This document shows, one piece after another, positions 1 through 12,780 of a DNA stretch of 64,000 bases (its first letter is position 1; each line of letters begins with the position of its first letter). A program made the position numbers and the translations under genes. The DNA comes from Pseudomonas sp. BP8 (GTDB lineage: Bacteria; Pseudomonadota; Gammaproteobacteria; Pseudomonadales; Pseudomonadaceae): NCBI RefSeq assembly GCF_017875955.1, contig NZ_JAGINK010000001.1:873001-937000 (forward strand). Reading direction: 5' to 3'. The notes below the pieces were generated by a model. It searched no databases. It was not told the origin of the DNA and saw only the letters and a program-made list of their open reading frames with translations.

Positions 1-1250
1 GGGTACTGGCAGTCATCCTGTCGATTCAGGGGGCTTGGGCGACGAGCTACGAGGGTGAGCCACTGTCCTTGAACTTCCAGGATGTCGAAGTGCGCTCGAT
101 CCTGCAGATATTGGCCGACTACGCCGGGATCAACCTGGTGGTCAGTGATACGGTCAGTGGCAATATCACCTTGAGGCTGGAGCAGGTGCCTTGGGATCAG
201 GCGCTGGACCTGGTGTTGCGCAGCAAGGGCCTGGCACGGCATCAGGAGGGCAATGTGCTGCTGGTCGCGCCCGCCGCCGAGCTGGCGGGGCAGTCTCGCG
301 AGGCACGTCTCGGGCTTGAACTGGAGGCGCAGTTGCAGCCGCTGCAACGGGCCTTGCTGCCGGTTCATCACGCCCAGGCAGCGGAGCTTGCCGAGCTCTT
401 GCTGGCGACCTTGGCGGACGACGGCATTCTGACCGGGCGCGGCAGTCTGGGGGTAGATCTGCGCACTAACACCCTGGTGGCCAATCAACCTGCCGACCGG
501 CTCGCGGAGTTGCGGCGCCTGGTTGCCGAGCTGGACGTGCCGGTGCGCCAGGTGATGATCGAGGCACGCATCGTCGAGGCCAATGTCGACTACGAAAAAA
601 GCCTCGGGGTGCGCTGGGGCAAGCCGCTCGCCGGCAATGACGGCAAGCTCGGTGACGGTCTGTTCGTTGACCTCGGTGTCGAGCGGGCGACCGCGGGGGT
701 GGGGCTGGGGCTGTTACGCGGCGATGCACTGCTCGACCTGGAGCTCACTGCCATGGAAAAAAGCGGCAACGGCGAGATCATCTCCCAGCCCAAGGTGGTC
801 ACCGCCGACAAGGAAACCGCGCGCATCCTCAAGGGCACCGAGGTGCCTTACCAGGAAACCAGCAAGAGCGGCGCCACTTCGGTGTCATTTCGCGAGGCTT
901 CGCTGTCGCTTGAAGTGACCCCGCAAATCACCCCCGATGGGCAGGTCATCATGACCGTGAGGGTGACCAAGGACGAGCCTGATTACGTCAATGCACTCAA
1001 TGATGTGCCACCGATCCGCAAGAACGAGGTCAATGCCAAGGTGCGCGTGGCGGATGGCCAGACCATTGTCATTGGTGGCGTCTACTCGACCACGCAAAAC
1101 AATGTGGTCGACAAGGTGCCATTTCTTGGCGATCTGCCGTATGTTGGGCGGCTGTTTCGACGCGATGCATTACAAGAGAAAAAATCCGAGCTGCTGGTCT
1201 TCCTGACTCCGCGTATCATGAGTGACCAGGCGATTGCTGTGAGTCGTTGA
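1..1250 (+). CDS. pilQ: Type IV pilus/competence secretin PilQ (HofQ-sized), 5' end cut by the window
   Basis: This is an outer-membrane secretin of the PilQ/HofQ family, which forms the ring through which type IV pili or incoming DNA pass. The reading frame is open from base 3. The first codons in view look like the core and cleavage end of a signal peptide ([11 protein letters not shown]), followed at once by the secretin N-domain ([20 protein letters not shown]). The C-terminal part is a complete secretin domain, including [15 protein letters not shown] and the terminal LLVFLTPRI. Only a few start residues seem to be missing, so the protein would be about 415-420 residues. That is well short of the roughly 700 residues of AMIN-containing PilQ. 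It lies just upstream of aroK, as in other pseudomonads. Confidence 0.9.
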   Translation, partial: VLAVILSIQGAWATSYEGEPLSLNFQDVEVRSILQILADYAGINLVVSDTVSGNITLRLEQVPWDQALDLVLRSKGLARHQEGNVLLVAPAAELAGQSREARLGLELEAQLQPLQRALLPVHHAQAAELAELLLATLADDGILTGRGSLGVDLRTNTLVANQPADRLAELRRLVAELDVPVRQVMIEARIVEANVDYEKSLGVRWGKPLAGNDGKLGDGLFVDLGVERATAGVGLGLLRGDALLDLELTAMEKSGNGEIISQPKVVTADKETARILKGTEVPYQETSKSGATSVSFREASLSLEVTPQITPDGQVIMTVRVTKDEPDYVNALNDVPPIRKNEVNAKVRVADGQTIVIGGVYSTTQNNVVDKVPFLGDLPYVGRLFRRDALQEKKSELLVFLTPRIMSDQAIAVSR

Positions 1251-1254
1251 TTCT

Positions 1255-1773
1255 GTGCGAAATTTGATACTTGTGGGCCCCATGGGTGCTGGCAAAAGCA
1301 CCATCGGTCGCCTTCTGGCCAAAGAGCTGCGTCTGCTGTTCAAAGATTCCGACAAGGAAATCGAACTGCGGAGCGGCGCCAATATCCCGTGGATCTTCGA
1401 CAAAGAAGGCGAGCCGGGCTTTCGTGATCGTGAAGAGGCGATGATCGCCGAGCTCTGCGAGCTGGACGGCGTGGTCGTCGCGACCGGCGGCGGTGCGGTG
1501 ATGCGCGAAGCCAACCGGCGTGCACTGTATGCCGGGGGGCGGGTGATCTATCTGCACGCATCGGTGGAGCAGCAGGTCGGCCGCACCGCCCGCGATCGCA
1601 ACCGCCCGCTGTTGCGCACGGCCAATCCGGAGGCGACGTTGCGCGCCTTGCTCGAGTCGCGTGACCCGCTCTATCGAGAGATCGCCGACGTCGTGGTAGA
1701 AACCGACGAACGGCCGCCACGGATGGTAGTGCTCGATATCCTCGAGCGCCTCGAGCAGTTGCCGCCCCGGTAA
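1255..1773 (+). CDS. aroK: Shikimate kinase
   Basis: The enzyme phosphorylates shikimate with ATP, the fifth step of chorismate synthesis, in the cytoplasm. It is 172 residues, normal for AroK. A P-loop, GPMGAGKST, lies near residues 8-16. The shikimate-binding region ([11 protein letters not shown] and PGFRDREE) and the GGGAV segment are present. The start is GTG at 1255, four bases after the pilQ stop, and the protein begins directly with the beta-strand before the P-loop (MRNLILVG). The tight pilQ-aroK-aroB arrangement is conserved in gammaproteobacteria and suggests co-transcription. Confidence 0.97.
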   Translation: MRNLILVGPMGAGKSTIGRLLAKELRLLFKDSDKEIELRSGANIPWIFDKEGEPGFRDREEAMIAELCELDGVVVATGGGAVMREANRRALYAGGRVIYLHASVEQQVGRTARDRNRPLLRTANPEATLRALLESRDPLYREIADVVVETDERPPRMVVLDILERLEQLPPR

Positions 1774-1870
1774 GCCGGGACTATTCTCGGCGACCAATGC
1801 CGAGGCAGGGTTCAACGTTAGCGCGCGGTTTGCCCAGGCAAGGCCGCGCCCAAGCACATTGTGGGGATAC

Positions 1871-2968
1871 ATGCAGACACTTAAGGTCGATCTGGGCGAA
1901 CGCAGCTACCCGATCTACATTGGCGAAGGCCTGCTGGACCAGCCCGAGCTGCTGGCGCCGCACATCGCCGGCCGGCAGGTTGCCATCGTTTCCAACGAAA
2001 CCGTCGCGCCTCTGTATCTCGAACGCCTGAGCCGCACCCTAGGCGCCTATGCGGTGGTCCATGTGGTACTGCCAGATGGCGAAGCCCACAAGAATTGGGA
2101 AACCCTGCAGCTTATTTTCGATGGCCTGCTGACTGCCCGGCATGACCGCCGGACCACCGTGGTCGCCCTTGGTGGTGGCGTGATCGGTGATATGGCCGGC
2201 TTCGCCGCGGCGTGTTACCAGCGCGGTGTCGACTTTATCCAGGTGCCCACCACGCTGTTGTCCCAGGTCGACTCCTCGGTGGGCGGCAAGACCGGTATCA
2301 ATCACCCGCTGGGCAAGAACATGGTCGGTGCCTTCTATCAGCCCAATGCGGTGCTGATCGACACCACCACCCTCAAGACCCTGCCCCCACGCGAACTGTC
2401 GGCGGGGCTTGCCGAGGTGATCAAGTACGGCCTGATCTGCGACAAGTCTTTCCTCGACTGGCTCGAAGAAAATATGGCCGCCCTGCGAGGCCTGGACAAC
2501 ACTGCCCTGACCGAGGCCATCCGCCGTTCCTGCGCGGCCAAGGCTGCGGTAGTCGGTGCCGACGAGCGTGAGTCAGGTGTGCGGGCCACTCTCAACCTCG
2601 GCCATACCTTTGGCCATGCCATCGAAACCCACATGGGCTATGGCGTCTGGCTGCACGGCGAAGCCGTGGCCGCAGGCACGGTAATGGCCCTGGAAATGTC
2701 CATGCGTCTGGGCTGGATCGACCTGCCTGCACGTGATCGCGGAATTCGCCTGTTGCAGGACGCAGGATTGCCGGTGGTGCCACCACAGGAAATGACCCCG
2801 GCGCATTTCATGGAGCATATGGCGGTCGACAAGAAGGTGCTCGACGGTCGCTTGCGCCTGGTGCTGTTGCGCCAGTTGGGCGAGGCCGTTATCACCGACG
2901 ACTATCCGAAAGAGATCCTTCAGGCCACGCTGGCGGCGGATTACCGCGCGATCGTGGCCCAGCTTTGA
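1871..2968 (+). CDS. aroB: 3-Dehydroquinate synthase
   Basis: AroB converts DAHP to 3-dehydroquinate using NAD and a divalent metal, the second step of the shikimate pathway. The 365-residue protein has the NAD-binding [13 protein letters not shown] motif, the substrate loop [13 protein letters not shown] and the metal-ligand segment [13 protein letters not shown] chose the ATG at 1871 ([15 protein letters not shown]) because it fits the family N-terminus; an in-frame TTG at 1859 would add four unsupported residues. It follows aroK by about 100 bases and precedes the damX-like gene by 15 bases, consistent with one operon. Confidence 0.97.
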   Translation: MQTLKVDLGERSYPIYIGEGLLDQPELLAPHIAGRQVAIVSNETVAPLYLERLSRTLGAYAVVHVVLPDGEAHKNWETLQLIFDGLLTARHDRRTTVVALGGGVIGDMAGFAAACYQRGVDFIQVPTTLLSQVDSSVGGKTGINHPLGKNMVGAFYQPNAVLIDTTTLKTLPPRELSAGLAEVIKYGLICDKSFLDWLEENMAALRGLDNTALTEAIRRSCAAKAAVVGADERESGVRATLNLGHTFGHAIETHMGYGVWLHGEAVAAGTVMALEMSMRLGWIDLPARDRGIRLLQDAGLPVVPPQEMTPAHFMEHMAVDKKVLDGRLRLVLLRQLGEAVITDDYPKEILQATLAADYRAIVAQL

Positions 2969-2983
2969 GGTTGTGACAACGCA

Positions 2984-4600
2984 ATGACCAGTTTGCATGC
3001 CGATGAGGCGTTTCTCGACCATTACCAGCTGAGCCACGATCCGTTCGCGCCGCGTGTGCCCGGCTTCAAGTTCTTTCCGGCTCAGCGCAAACCCGTGCTT
3101 GGCCAGCTGCATCACTTGGCTCGCTACAGCCAGCTGATGCTGGTGGTCACTGGCCCGTTGGGCAGCGGCAAGACCCTGCTGCGCCAGGCCCTGGTCGCCA
3201 GCACCAACAAACAGTCGGTGCAGAGCGTGGTGGTCTCCGCCCGCGGCGCCAGCGATGCGGCCAGTGTGCTTGCCCAGGTCGCCCAGTCGCTTGGCGTGGC
3301 CCAGGCTGAAATGCAGGCGATCCTCTCCCAGGTGGTGCAGCTGGCGCTGACCGGGCAGGAAGTCTATCTGTTGGTGGACGATGCGGAACAACTCGACGAG
3401 TCGGCACTCCAAGCGTTGCTGGAGTTGGCGGCGGGCGTGCCGGAAGGGCGTCCGCATGTGTTCCTGTTTGGTGAGCCTTCGCTTATCGCCGGTCTGGACG
3501 AGCTGGAAGTGGGTGCCGAGCGGTTTCACATTATCGAACTCGCCCCCTACAGTGAAGAAGAGACCCGCGAGTACCTGGAGCAGCGCCTGGACGGTGCTGG
3601 TCGGGGCATCGAGGTGTTCACCGCTGAGCAGATCGCCGATATCCATGAACATTCGGACGGCTGGCCTGGCGCTATCAACCAGGTTGCCCGCGATACCTTG
3701 ATCGAAGCCATGATCGCCACCCGCGCTACGGCGAAGCGACCAACCATGGGGTTCAATATGCCTAAGAAACACGTACTCGCGTTGTCTGCAGTCGTCGTGG
3801 TCGCCGTTGCCGCCGCGGTGCTGATGCCCAAGAAGGGTGCCGACAAGGCCCCGACTGACGCCCCAGCCGCCCAGGCCCAGCTGCCACTGGGTGAGGGCCA
3901 GCCAGCCGCCGGTCAGCCGAACAATGGCAACCCGGCGATCGAGTTCTCCGGCTCTTCACAACCGATGCCGCTGCCACTGGTGGGTCAGTCCCAGCCGGTC
4001 ATGCGCGAGCCGCTGGCCCAAGCGGCGGGCATGGGTGATGGTGAGGAGAGTGGCCCGGCCGGCAATACCGCGCTGCAGCCGTCGAACCCGCCAACTGTAA
4101 CCACCATTGCGCCGCCAGCTGGTGTTGCGGCCGGGCCTGCGGTTACTCCGGCACAGCCGATTGCCAGTGCGCCGAGCCAGCCGGTTGCGCCTGCGCAAAA
4201 GCCTGTTGCAACCCAGCCTGCCAAGCCGGTAGCACCTGCCAAGCCTGCGCCTGAGCCGGTCCAGGTTGCCTCCGCCAAACCCGCCGCCAAGCCGGCGGCC
4301 GCTGGCAGCGCCAACAGTGGCTGGTATGGCGGGCAGAAACCGGGCAATTATGTGGTACAGATTCTCGGCACCAGCTCCGAGGCGTCCGCCCAATCGTTCG
4401 TCAAGGCGCAGGGTGGCGACTATCGCTACTTCAAGAAAACCCTGCAGGGCAAGCCCCTCTACGTGGTCACTTACGGCAGCTTCGCCAACCGCGATGCAGC
4501 GGTTGCGGCAATCAAGAACTTGCCAGCGAAGGTCCAGGCTGGTAAACCTTGGCCACGTACCGTCGCCAGCGTCCAACAAGAGCTGGCTACGGCCCGCTGA
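2984..4600 (+). CDS. DamX-like cell-division protein: ExeA-type ATPase domain, one membrane helix, SPOR domain
   Basis: The 538-residue protein combines three parts. An N-terminal AAA/ExeA-like ATPase domain has a Walker A GPLGSGKT near residues 57-64 and a Walker B-like LLVDDAEQ near 129. A single hydrophobic segment lies at about 261-281. A long Ala/Pro/Gln-rich linker then leads to a C-terminal SPOR domain (about 453-535, NYVVQILGTSSEAS to WPRTVASVQ). SPOR domains bind denuded septal peptidoglycan, so the protein probably acts at the division site. The neighbourhood aroK-aroB-damX is the same as in enteric bacteria, where DamX occupies this place. That the ATPase domain is active is inferred from the motifs only. 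Confidence 0.85.
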   Translation: MTSLHADEAFLDHYQLSHDPFAPRVPGFKFFPAQRKPVLGQLHHLARYSQLMLVVTGPLGSGKTLLRQALVASTNKQSVQSVVVSARGASDAASVLAQVAQSLGVAQAEMQAILSQVVQLALTGQEVYLLVDDAEQLDESALQALLELAAGVPEGRPHVFLFGEPSLIAGLDELEVGAERFHIIELAPYSEEETREYLEQRLDGAGRGIEVFTAEQIADIHEHSDGWPGAINQVARDTLIEAMIATRATAKRPTMGFNMPKKHVLALSAVVVVAVAAAVLMPKKGADKAPTDAPAAQAQLPLGEGQPAAGQPNNGNPAIEFSGSSQPMPLPLVGQSQPVMREPLAQAAGMGDGEESGPAGNTALQPSNPPTVTTIAPPAGVAAGPAVTPAQPIASAPSQPVAPAQKPVATQPAKPVAPAKPAPEPVQVASAKPAAKPAAAGSANSGWYGGQKPGNYVVQILGTSSEASAQSFVKAQGGDYRYFKKTLQGKPLYVVTYGSFANRDAAVAAIKNLPAKVQAGKPWPRTVASVQQELATAR

Positions 4601-4660
4601 TACCTGCCGGGCGGCACCACCCCGCCGCCCAGTTGCTGAGCGACTCCTGACTTTCGTCTA

Positions 4661-4689
4661 GCCTGCTGCGTCAAACGCGGCAGGCTTTT
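4661..4689 (+). terminator. Rho-independent terminator after the damX-like gene
   Basis: A GC-rich stem (GCCTGCTGCG pairing with CGCGGCAGGC, one G-T wobble) around a TCAAA loop is followed by TTTT. It closes the aroK-aroB-damX transcript before gltB. Confidence 0.75.
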
Positions 4690-4973
4690 CTGTCCCAGAC
4701 TGCCGGCCACAAGCCTGATGTTGCAGTCGAGGCTGAAACGCTTCAGACTCCGGTCAATGCCGTACCATGGCGACAGGCCAAAAACATTCAAAATTGCGAC
4801 ATAAATTTTCAACGAAGCGTCGTTAAAATTTGTGGGCTTCCCTGTCGCTGTGCAACAATGGTTTCACGTTGCCCCCCGCAAAAAAGCTGGCATTCGACCG
4901 GTGTGGATGGTAAGTGGTTGTACTAAAAAGAGATTTGCCTCCGTCGAGAGGTGAACCTGGTGAGAATGTGTCT
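4690..4973 (+). promoter_or_regulatory. gltB leader and promoter region (no confident promoter boxes)
   Basis: These 284 bases lie between the damX terminator and the gltB start and must carry the gltBD promoter. The stretch 4780-4850 is visibly AT-richer than its surroundings, as promoters often are, but I could not pick out convincing -35/-10 or -24/-12 pairs. No open reading frame with gene-like content is present. Confidence 0.35.
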
Positions 4974-7900
4974 ATGAAAACAGGTCTGTACCATCCGGAA
5001 GAATTCAAGGACAACTGTGGCTTTGGCCTGATTGCCCATATGACGGGCGAGCCAAGTCACCACCTCCTGCAAACTGCCATGCAGGCGCTGACGTGCATGA
5101 CCCACCGCGGTGGGATCAACGCCGACGGCAAGACTGGCGACGGTTGCGGCTTGCTCATGCAAAAGCCCGATCAGTTCCTGCGGGCCATGGCCCAAGAGCA
5201 TTTTGCCGTCGAGCTGCCCAAGCAGTACGCCGTCGGCATGGTGTTCTTCAACCAGGACCCGGTCAAAGCCCAGGCAGCGCGCGCCAACATGGACCGCGAA
5301 ATCATCGCGGCCGGCCTGCAGTTGGTCGGCTGGCGCAAAGTGCCAATCGACACCAGCGTCCTCGGCCGCCTTGCCCTTGAGCGCCTGCCGCAGATCGAGC
5401 AGGTGTTCATCGGCGGTGAGGGCCTGAGCGATCAGGAATTCGCCATCAAGCTGTTCAGTGCCCGTCGCCGTTCGTCCGTGGCCAACGCCCACGACAGCGA
5501 CCACTACATCTGCAGCTTCTCGCACAAGACCATCATCTACAAAGGCCTGATGATGCCGCGCGATCTCGCGGCGTTCTATCCAGACCTCGACGACCAGCGC
5601 CTGCAAACCGCGATCTGCGTGTTCCACCAGCGCTTCTCGACCAACACCCTGCCGAAATGGCCGCTGGCGCAGCCGTTCCGCTTCCTCGCCCACAACGGCG
5701 AGATCAACACCATCACCGGCAACCGCAACTGGGCCATGGCCCGTCGCACCAAGTTCGCCAACGACCAGATCCCCGATCTCGAAGAGCTCGGTCCGCTGGT
5801 CAACCGCGTCGGTTCCGACTCCTCGAGCATGGACAACATGCTCGAGCTGATGGTCACCGGCGGCATCGACCTGTTCCGCGGCGTGCGCATGCTGGTACCG
5901 CCGGCGTGGCAGAACGTCGAGACCATGGACGCCGACCTGCGTGCGTTCTACGAATACAACTCCATGCACATGGAACCGTGGGACGGCCCGGCCGGCATCG
6001 TCATGACCGAAGGTCGTCACGCGGTGTGCCTGCTCGACCGCAACGGCCTGCGCCCAGCGCGCTGGGTGACCACGCGCAACGGCTACATCACCATCGCCTC
6101 GGAAATCGGCGTATGGGACTATCAGCCTGAAGACGTCGTCGCCAAAGGCCGGGTTGGCCCAGGGCAGATCTTTGCCGTGGACACCGAGACCGGGCAGATC
6201 CTCGATACCGACGCCATCGACAATCGCCTGAAGTCGCGCCATCCGTACAAGCGCTGGTTGCGCCAGCACGCTACGCGCATCCAGGCGACCCTGAGCGATG
6301 ACCAGGGCGCGGCCAGCTACGACGCTGACCAGCTCAAGCAATTCATGAAGATGTTCCAGGTCACCTTCGAAGAGCGTGACCAGGTCCTGCGTCCACTCGG
6401 CGAGCAGGGCCAGGAAGCCGTTGGCTCGATGGGCGATGACACCCCGATGGCGGTGCTGTCGCAGCGCGTGCGTTCGCCGTACGACTTCTTCCGCCAGCAG
6501 TTCGCCCAGGTCACCAACCCGCCGATCGACCCGCTGCGTGAAGCGATCGTGATGTCGCTGGAGATCTGCCTCGGTGCCGAACGCAACATCTTCCAGGAGT
6601 CCCCGGAGCATGCTTCGCGGGTAATCCTCAGCTCGCCGGTGATCTCGCCAGCCAAGTGGCGCTCGCTGATGAGCCTGGAGCGCGAAGGCTTCGAGCGGCA
6701 GCTGATCGACCTCAACTACGAAGAAAGCCTCGGCCTGGAAGCCGCCATCCGCAACATCGCCGATCAGGCCGAAGAAGCGGTACGTAGCGGCAAGACCCAG
6801 CTGGTGCTGAGCGACCGCTTCATCGCGCCAGGCAAATTGCCGGTGCACGCCTCCCTGGCCGTTGGCGCGGTACACCACCGCCTGACCGAGAAGGGCCTGC
6901 GCTGCGACAGCAACATCCTCGTGGAAACCGCCACCGCGCGTGACCCGCACCACTTTGCCGTGCTGCTCGGCTTCGGTGCCTCGGCGGTGTATCCGTACCT
7001 GGCCTACGAAGTGCTGGCCGACCTGATCCGTACCGGCGAAGTGCTGGGCGATCTCGACGAAGTGTTCAAGTACTACCGCAAAGGCATCTCCAAGGGCCTG
7101 CTGAAGATCCTCTCGAAGATGGGTATCTCGACCGTCGCTTCGTACCGTGGCGCGCAGCTGTTCGAAGCCATAGGCCTGTCCGACGAAGTAGTCGGCCTGA
7201 GCTTCAAGGGTGTGCCGAGCCGGATCAAGGGCGCGCGTTTCGTCGACCTCGAAAGCGACCAGAAGCTGCTCGCCGCCGAAGCCTGGAGCGCGCGCAAGCC
7301 GATCCAGCAAGGTGGCCTGTTGAAGTTCGTCCATGGTGGCGAATACCACGCCTACAACCCGGATGTGGTCAACACCCTGCAGGCCGCCGTGCAGCAGGGC
7401 GACTACGCCAAGTTCAAGGAATACACCGCACTGGTCGATACTCGCCCGGTGTCGATGATCCGTGACCTGCTCAAGGTCAAGGTCGCCGACCAACCGTTGG
7501 CTCTGGACCAGGTCGAACCGCTGGAGGCGATCCTCAAGCGCTTCGACTCCGCCGGCATCTCGCTCGGCGCGCTGTCGCCGGAAGCCCACGAGGCGCTGGC
7601 CGAGGCCATGAACCGCCTGGGCGCTCGCTCCAACTCCGGTGAGGGCGGCGAAGACCCAGCGCGCTACGGCACCGTGCGCAGCTCGAAGATCAAGCAGGTC
7701 GCCACCGGCCGCTTTGGTGTCACCCCGGAATACCTGGTCAACGCCGAAGTGCTGCAGATCAAGGTCGCCCAGGGCGCCAAGCCGGGTGAAGGCGGCCAGC
7801 TGCCAGGCGGCAAGGTCAACGGCCTGATCGCCAAGCTGCGCTATGCAGTACCGGGCGTGACCCTGATCTCGCCACCGCCGCACCATGACATCTACTCGAT

Positions 7901-9419
7901 CGAAGACTTGGCCCAGCTGATCTACGACCTCAAGCAGGTCAATCCGCAGGCACTGGTCTCGGTCAAGCTGGTGGCGGAAGCCGGCGTGGGCACCATTGCT
8001 GCCGGTGTGGCCAAGGCTTATGCCGACCTGATCACCATCTCCGGCTACGATGGCGGCACCGGCGCTTCGCCGCTGACCTCGATCAAGTACGCTGGCGCGC
8101 CGTGGGAACTGGGCCTGGCGGAAACTCACCAGACCCTGCGCGGCAACGACCTGCGTGGCAAGGTCCGGGTGCAGACCGACGGTGGCCTGAAGACCGGCCT
8201 GGATGTGATCAAGGCCGCGATCCTCGGCGCCGAGAGCTTTGGTTTCGGCACCGCACCGATGATCGCCCTGGGCTGCAAGTACCTGCGCATCTGTCACCTG
8301 AACAACTGCGCCACCGGCGTCGCCACGCAGAACGACAAGCTGCGCAAGGATCACTACATCGGCACCGTCGACATGGTGATCAACTTCTTCAAGTTCGTCG
8401 CTGAAGAGACCCGCGAGTGGCTGGCCAAGCTGGGCGTCAGCAGCCTCGGCGAGCTGATCGGTCGTACCGACCTGCTCGACGTGCTGCCAGGCGACACCGA
8501 GCGTCAGCATCACCTGGACCTCACCCCGCTGCTGGGCAGCTCGCACATTCCGGCCGACAAGCCGCAGTTCTGCGAAGTCGACAAGAACCCGCCGTTCGAC
8601 AAGGGCGAGTTGGCCGAACGGATGGTCGAGATGGCCCTGCCGGCGATCCGCGACCAGGCCGGTGGCGAGTTCGAGCTGGACATCTGCAACTGCGACCGCT
8701 CCATCGGTGCGCGTATCTCCGGCGAAATCGCCCGGCTGTACGGCAACCAGGGCATGGCTGCCAAGCCGCTGACCTTCCGCTTCAAGGGTACCGCCGGGCA
8801 GAGCTTCGGCGTGTGGAACGCCGGTGGCCTCAACCTGCACCTGCAAGGCGACGCCAACGACTACGTCGGCAAGGGCATGACCGGTGGCAAGGTGACCATC
8901 GTGCCGCCTGCGGGCAGCCCGTTCAAAACCCAGGACAGCGCCATCGTCGGCAACACCTGCCTGTACGGCGCCACTGGCGGCAAGCTGTTCGCCGCGGGTA
9001 CCGCGGGTGAGCGCTTCGCTGTACGTAACTCCGGCGCCCACGCTGTGGTCGAGGGTACCGGCGATCACTGCTGTGAATACATGACCGGCGGCTTTGTCTG
9101 CGTCCTGGGCAAGACCGGTTACAACTTCGGTTCTGGCATGACGGGCGGCTTCGCCTACGTGCTCGACATGGACAACAGCTTCGTCGACAAGCTCAACCAC
9201 GAACTGGTGGAAATCCAGCGCATCAGTGGTGAAGCGATGGAGGCCTACCGTAGCCACCTGGCGCGGGTCCTTGGCGAGTATGTGGATGAGACCGGCAGCG
9301 AGTGGGGGCGTGAGCTCTCGGAGAACCTCGACGACTACGTGCGGCGCTTCTGGCTGGTCAAGCCAAAGGCGGCCACGCTCAAGCAGTTGTTGTCCAGCAC
9401 CCGTGCCAACCCGCAGTAA
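4974..9419 (+). CDS. gltB: Glutamate synthase (NADPH), large (alpha) subunit
   Basis: With GltD this makes glutamate from 2-oxoglutarate and glutamine, the GOGAT half of ammonia assimilation. The 1481-residue protein shows the class II glutamine amidotransferase start ([12 protein letters not shown], with the catalytic Cys at about residue 15 becoming the mature N-terminus after propeptide removal). It also has the FMN-binding synthase domain with its 3Fe-4S motif [12 protein letters not shown] and the C-terminal glycine-rich beta-helix. I chose ATG 4974 ([11 protein letters not shown]); an in-frame GTG at 4914 would add 20 residues not typical of the family. gltD follows 123 bases later. Confidence 0.97.
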   Translation: MKTGLYHPEEFKDNCGFGLIAHMTGEPSHHLLQTAMQALTCMTHRGGINADGKTGDGCGLLMQKPDQFLRAMAQEHFAVELPKQYAVGMVFFNQDPVKAQAARANMDREIIAAGLQLVGWRKVPIDTSVLGRLALERLPQIEQVFIGGEGLSDQEFAIKLFSARRRSSVANAHDSDHYICSFSHKTIIYKGLMMPRDLAAFYPDLDDQRLQTAICVFHQRFSTNTLPKWPLAQPFRFLAHNGEINTITGNRNWAMARRTKFANDQIPDLEELGPLVNRVGSDSSSMDNMLELMVTGGIDLFRGVRMLVPPAWQNVETMDADLRAFYEYNSMHMEPWDGPAGIVMTEGRHAVCLLDRNGLRPARWVTTRNGYITIASEIGVWDYQPEDVVAKGRVGPGQIFAVDTETGQILDTDAIDNRLKSRHPYKRWLRQHATRIQATLSDDQGAASYDADQLKQFMKMFQVTFEERDQVLRPLGEQGQEAVGSMGDDTPMAVLSQRVRSPYDFFRQQFAQVTNPPIDPLREAIVMSLEICLGAERNIFQESPEHASRVILSSPVISPAKWRSLMSLEREGFERQLIDLNYEESLGLEAAIRNIADQAEEAVRSGKTQLVLSDRFIAPGKLPVHASLAVGAVHHRLTEKGLRCDSNILVETATARDPHHFAVLLGFGASAVYPYLAYEVLADLIRTGEVLGDLDEVFKYYRKGISKGLLKILSKMGISTVASYRGAQLFEAIGLSDEVVGLSFKGVPSRIKGARFVDLESDQKLLAAEAWSARKPIQQGGLLKFVHGGEYHAYNPDVVNTLQAAVQQGDYAKFKEYTALVDTRPVSMIRDLLKVKVADQPLALDQVEPLEAILKRFDSAGISLGALSPEAHEALAEAMNRLGARSNSGEGGEDPARYGTVRSSKIKQVATGRFGVTPEYLVNAEVLQIKVAQGAKPGEGGQLPGGKVNGLIAKLRYAVPGVTLISPPPHHDIYSIEDLAQLIYDLKQVNPQALVSVKLVAEAGVGTIAAGVAKAYADLITISGYDGGTGASPLTSIKYAGAPWELGLAETHQTLRGNDLRGKVRVQTDGGLKTGLDVIKAAILGAESFGFGTAPMIALGCKYLRICHLNNCATGVATQNDKLRKDHYIGTVDMVINFFKFVAEETREWLAKLGVSSLGELIGRTDLLDVLPGDTERQHHLDLTPLLGSSHIPADKPQFCEVDKNPPFDKGELAERMVEMALPAIRDQAGGEFELDICNCDRSIGARISGEIARLYGNQGMAAKPLTFRFKGTAGQSFGVWNAGGLNLHLQGDANDYVGKGMTGGKVTIVPPAGSPFKTQDSAIVGNTCLYGATGGKLFAAGTAGERFAVRNSGAHAVVEGTGDHCCEYMTGGFVCVLGKTGYNFGSGMTGGFAYVLDMDNSFVDKLNHELVEIQRISGEAMEAYRSHLARVLGEYVDETGSEWGRELSENLDDYVRRFWLVKPKAATLKQLLSSTRANPQ

Positions 9420-10961
<1,542 letters not shown>

Positions 10962-10970
10962 TAGATCCTG

Positions 10971-10989
10971 GGGCCGCTTGCGGCCCTTT
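10971..10989 (+). terminator. Terminator after gltD
   Basis: Stem GGGCCGC / GCGGCCC with a TT loop, followed by TTTC, ten bases after the gltD stop. Confidence 0.65.
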
Positions 10990-11011
10990 CCGCCCGGTCC
11001 GGCGCTCTAGC

Positions 11012-11083
11012 AAGGCCGCTCCCACAGGGGCTGCATTACACCTGAGAGTGCGCGGTCTCTGTGGGAGCGGCCTTGTGTCGCGA
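11012..11083. repeat. REP-type inverted repeat pair (GGCCGCTCCCACAG family)
   Basis: AAGGCCGCTCCCACAG at 11012-11027 is mirrored by CTGTGGGAGCGGCCTT at 11059-11074, followed by GTGTCGCGA. The same unit recurs near 15080, 33960 and 57530. This is the extragenic repeat type common in P. putida-like genomes. Confidence 0.85.
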
Positions 11084-11216
11084 TCGAGGGCGCGAGCCCT
11101 CGCTAGATGTAACGTGTATACAAAAATCTTGATCCAAGGCATACGGACAGACAAACAGCCGTGCCTTTTCTCTGTGTGTCTGAGAAAATGCCCGCACTAT
11201 TTTTCCGGATGCCGAC

Positions 11217-12281
11217 ATGACTGCCCTGAAGAACGATCGTTTCCTGCGTGCATTGCTCAAGCAACCCGTAGACGTCACGCCTGTCTGGATGATGCGCCAG
11301 GCCGGCCGCTACCTGCCGGAGTACCGCGCCAGCCGGGCCAAGGCCGGCGACTTCATGAGCCTGTGCATGAGCCCGCAGTTCGCCTGCGAAGTCACCCTGC
11401 AGCCGCTTGAACGCTACCCGCTGGACGCCGCGATCCTCTTCTCGGACATCCTCACCATCCCCGACGCCATGGGCCAAGGCCTGTACTTCGAGACCGGCGA
11501 AGGCCCGCGTTTCAAGAAAGTCGTCAGCACCCTGGCGGACATCGAAGCCTTGCCGATCCCTGATCCGCACAAGGACCTGGGCTACGTGATGGATGCGGTC
11601 AGCACCATCCGCCGTGAACTCAACGGCCGCGTGCCGCTGATCGGCTTCTCCGGCAGCCCGTGGACCCTCGCCACTTACATGGTCGAAGGCGGTTCTTCCA
11701 AGGACTTCCGCAAGACCAAGGCGATGCTCTACGACAATCCGCAGGCCATGCACCTGTTGCTGGACAAGCTGGCCCAGTCGGTCATCAGCTACCTCAATGG
11801 GCAGATCCAGGCCGGCGCTCAGGCAGTGCAGATCTTCGACACCTGGGGTGGCAACCTGTCGGCTGCTGCCTACCAGGAGTTCTCCCTGGCCTACATGCGC
11901 AAGATCGTCAGCGGCCTGATCCGTGAACACGATGGGCGCAAGGTGCCGGTGATTCTCTTCACCAAGAACGGCGGTATGTGGCTGGAAAGCATTGCCGAGG
12001 CTGGCGCCGACGCGCTGGGCCTGGACTGGACCTGCGAGATCGGCGATGCCCGCCGCCGTGTCGGCGACAAGGTTGCCCTGCAGGGCAACATGGACCCGAC
12101 CGTGCTGTACGCCAAGCCTGCGGCGATTCGTCAGGAAGTCGGGCGCATCCTGGCCAGCTATGGCAAAGGCACTGGCCACGTGTTCAACCTTGGCCATGGC
12201 ATCACGCCTGAGGTTGATCCGGAACATGCGGGTGCGTTCATCAACGCCGTGCATGAGCTGTCGGCGCAATACCATCAGTGA
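11217..12281 (+). CDS. hemE: Uroporphyrinogen decarboxylase
   Basis: HemE removes four carboxyl groups from uroporphyrinogen III to give coproporphyrinogen III in haem synthesis. The 354-residue protein carries the family signatures [16 protein letters not shown] near the N-terminus, [17 protein letters not shown] in the middle and [11 protein letters not shown] near the C-terminus. It starts at ATG 11217. It is a single gene between a REP element and a strong terminator. The 130 bases upstream after the REP are AT-richer and should contain its promoter. Confidence 0.97.
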   Translation: MTALKNDRFLRALLKQPVDVTPVWMMRQAGRYLPEYRASRAKAGDFMSLCMSPQFACEVTLQPLERYPLDAAILFSDILTIPDAMGQGLYFETGEGPRFKKVVSTLADIEALPIPDPHKDLGYVMDAVSTIRRELNGRVPLIGFSGSPWTLATYMVEGGSSKDFRKTKAMLYDNPQAMHLLLDKLAQSVISYLNGQIQAGAQAVQIFDTWGGNLSAAAYQEFSLAYMRKIVSGLIREHDGRKVPVILFTKNGGMWLESIAEAGADALGLDWTCEIGDARRRVGDKVALQGNMDPTVLYAKPAAIRQEVGRILASYGKGTGHVFNLGHGITPEVDPEHAGAFINAVHELSAQYHQ

Positions 12282-12294
12282 TCAGTCGCTGAAT

Positions 12295-12323
12295 AAAAAC
12301 CCGGCCATGTGCCGGGTTTTTTT
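12295..12323 (+). terminator. Rho-independent terminator of hemE
   Basis: Perfect stem AAACCCGGC / GCCGGGTTT with a CATGT loop and a run of seven T, 14 bases after the hemE stop. Confidence 0.95.
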
Positions 12324-12394
12324 GTGCGTTAAGTTTAAATTCAGCGATCGTCGTTAATCTGGTCCCATCTCAACCAGTACAGGACTTGATCATC

Positions 12395-12742
12395 ATGAAA
12401 GCTCGCTACCTCGCTCTGATTCTCGCGCCACTGTTCAGCACCGCCGCTCTGGCCAATACCTACACCGGCCCTGGTGCTCAGCCGATCACTACCGTCGCGG
12501 CCGCCAACGAGGCTGCTGACGACACCCGCGTAGTGCTTCAAGGTTTCGTCACCAAGAAGCTGGATAACGACGACAAGTACGAGTTCAAGGACAACACCGG
12601 CACTATCAAGGTTGAGATCGACGACGAAGACATGCCGGCGGCAGGCTTCAACGACAAGACCAAGGTCAAGCTGACCGGTGAAGTCGAGAAGAACCTGATG
12701 AGCCGTGAAGTGGATGTGGACACCGTCGAGATCATCAACTGA
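12395..12742 (+). CDS. Periplasmic OB-fold (BOF/YgiW-like) protein
   Basis: The 115-residue protein has a clear signal peptide (MKARYLALILAPLFSTAALA, cleavage before NTYTG). The mature domain matches the bacterial OB-fold (BOF) family, with a VVLQGFVTKKLDNDDKYEFKD-type strand pattern and the acidic IKVEIDDED segment. Family members such as YgiW have been linked to stress and biofilm responses, but the exact ligand is unknown. I start at ATG 12395; an upstream TTG would put three extra residues before the signal peptide. It is monocistronic between two hairpins. Confidence 0.85.
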   Translation: MKARYLALILAPLFSTAALANTYTGPGAQPITTVAAANEAADDTRVVLQGFVTKKLDNDDKYEFKDNTGTIKVEIDDEDMPAAGFNDKTKVKLTGEVEKNLMSREVDVDTVEIIN

Positions 12743-12756
12743 TCCGTAAGTGTGAT

Positions 12757-12775
12757 GGGGCTGCGCAGCAGCCCC
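12757..12775. terminator. Hairpin between the BOF gene and the convergent MFS gene
   Basis: GGGGCTGCG / CAGCAGCCCC-type stem between two converging genes. The T-tail is weak (CCGTTT), so it may serve both strands. Confidence 0.5.
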
Positions 12776-12780
12776 CCGTT

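Noticed and set aside
10962..11216. Possible CRISPR-like repeats in the intergenic regions
   Set aside because: The repeats are inverted REP pairs without regular spacers, and no cas gene is present.
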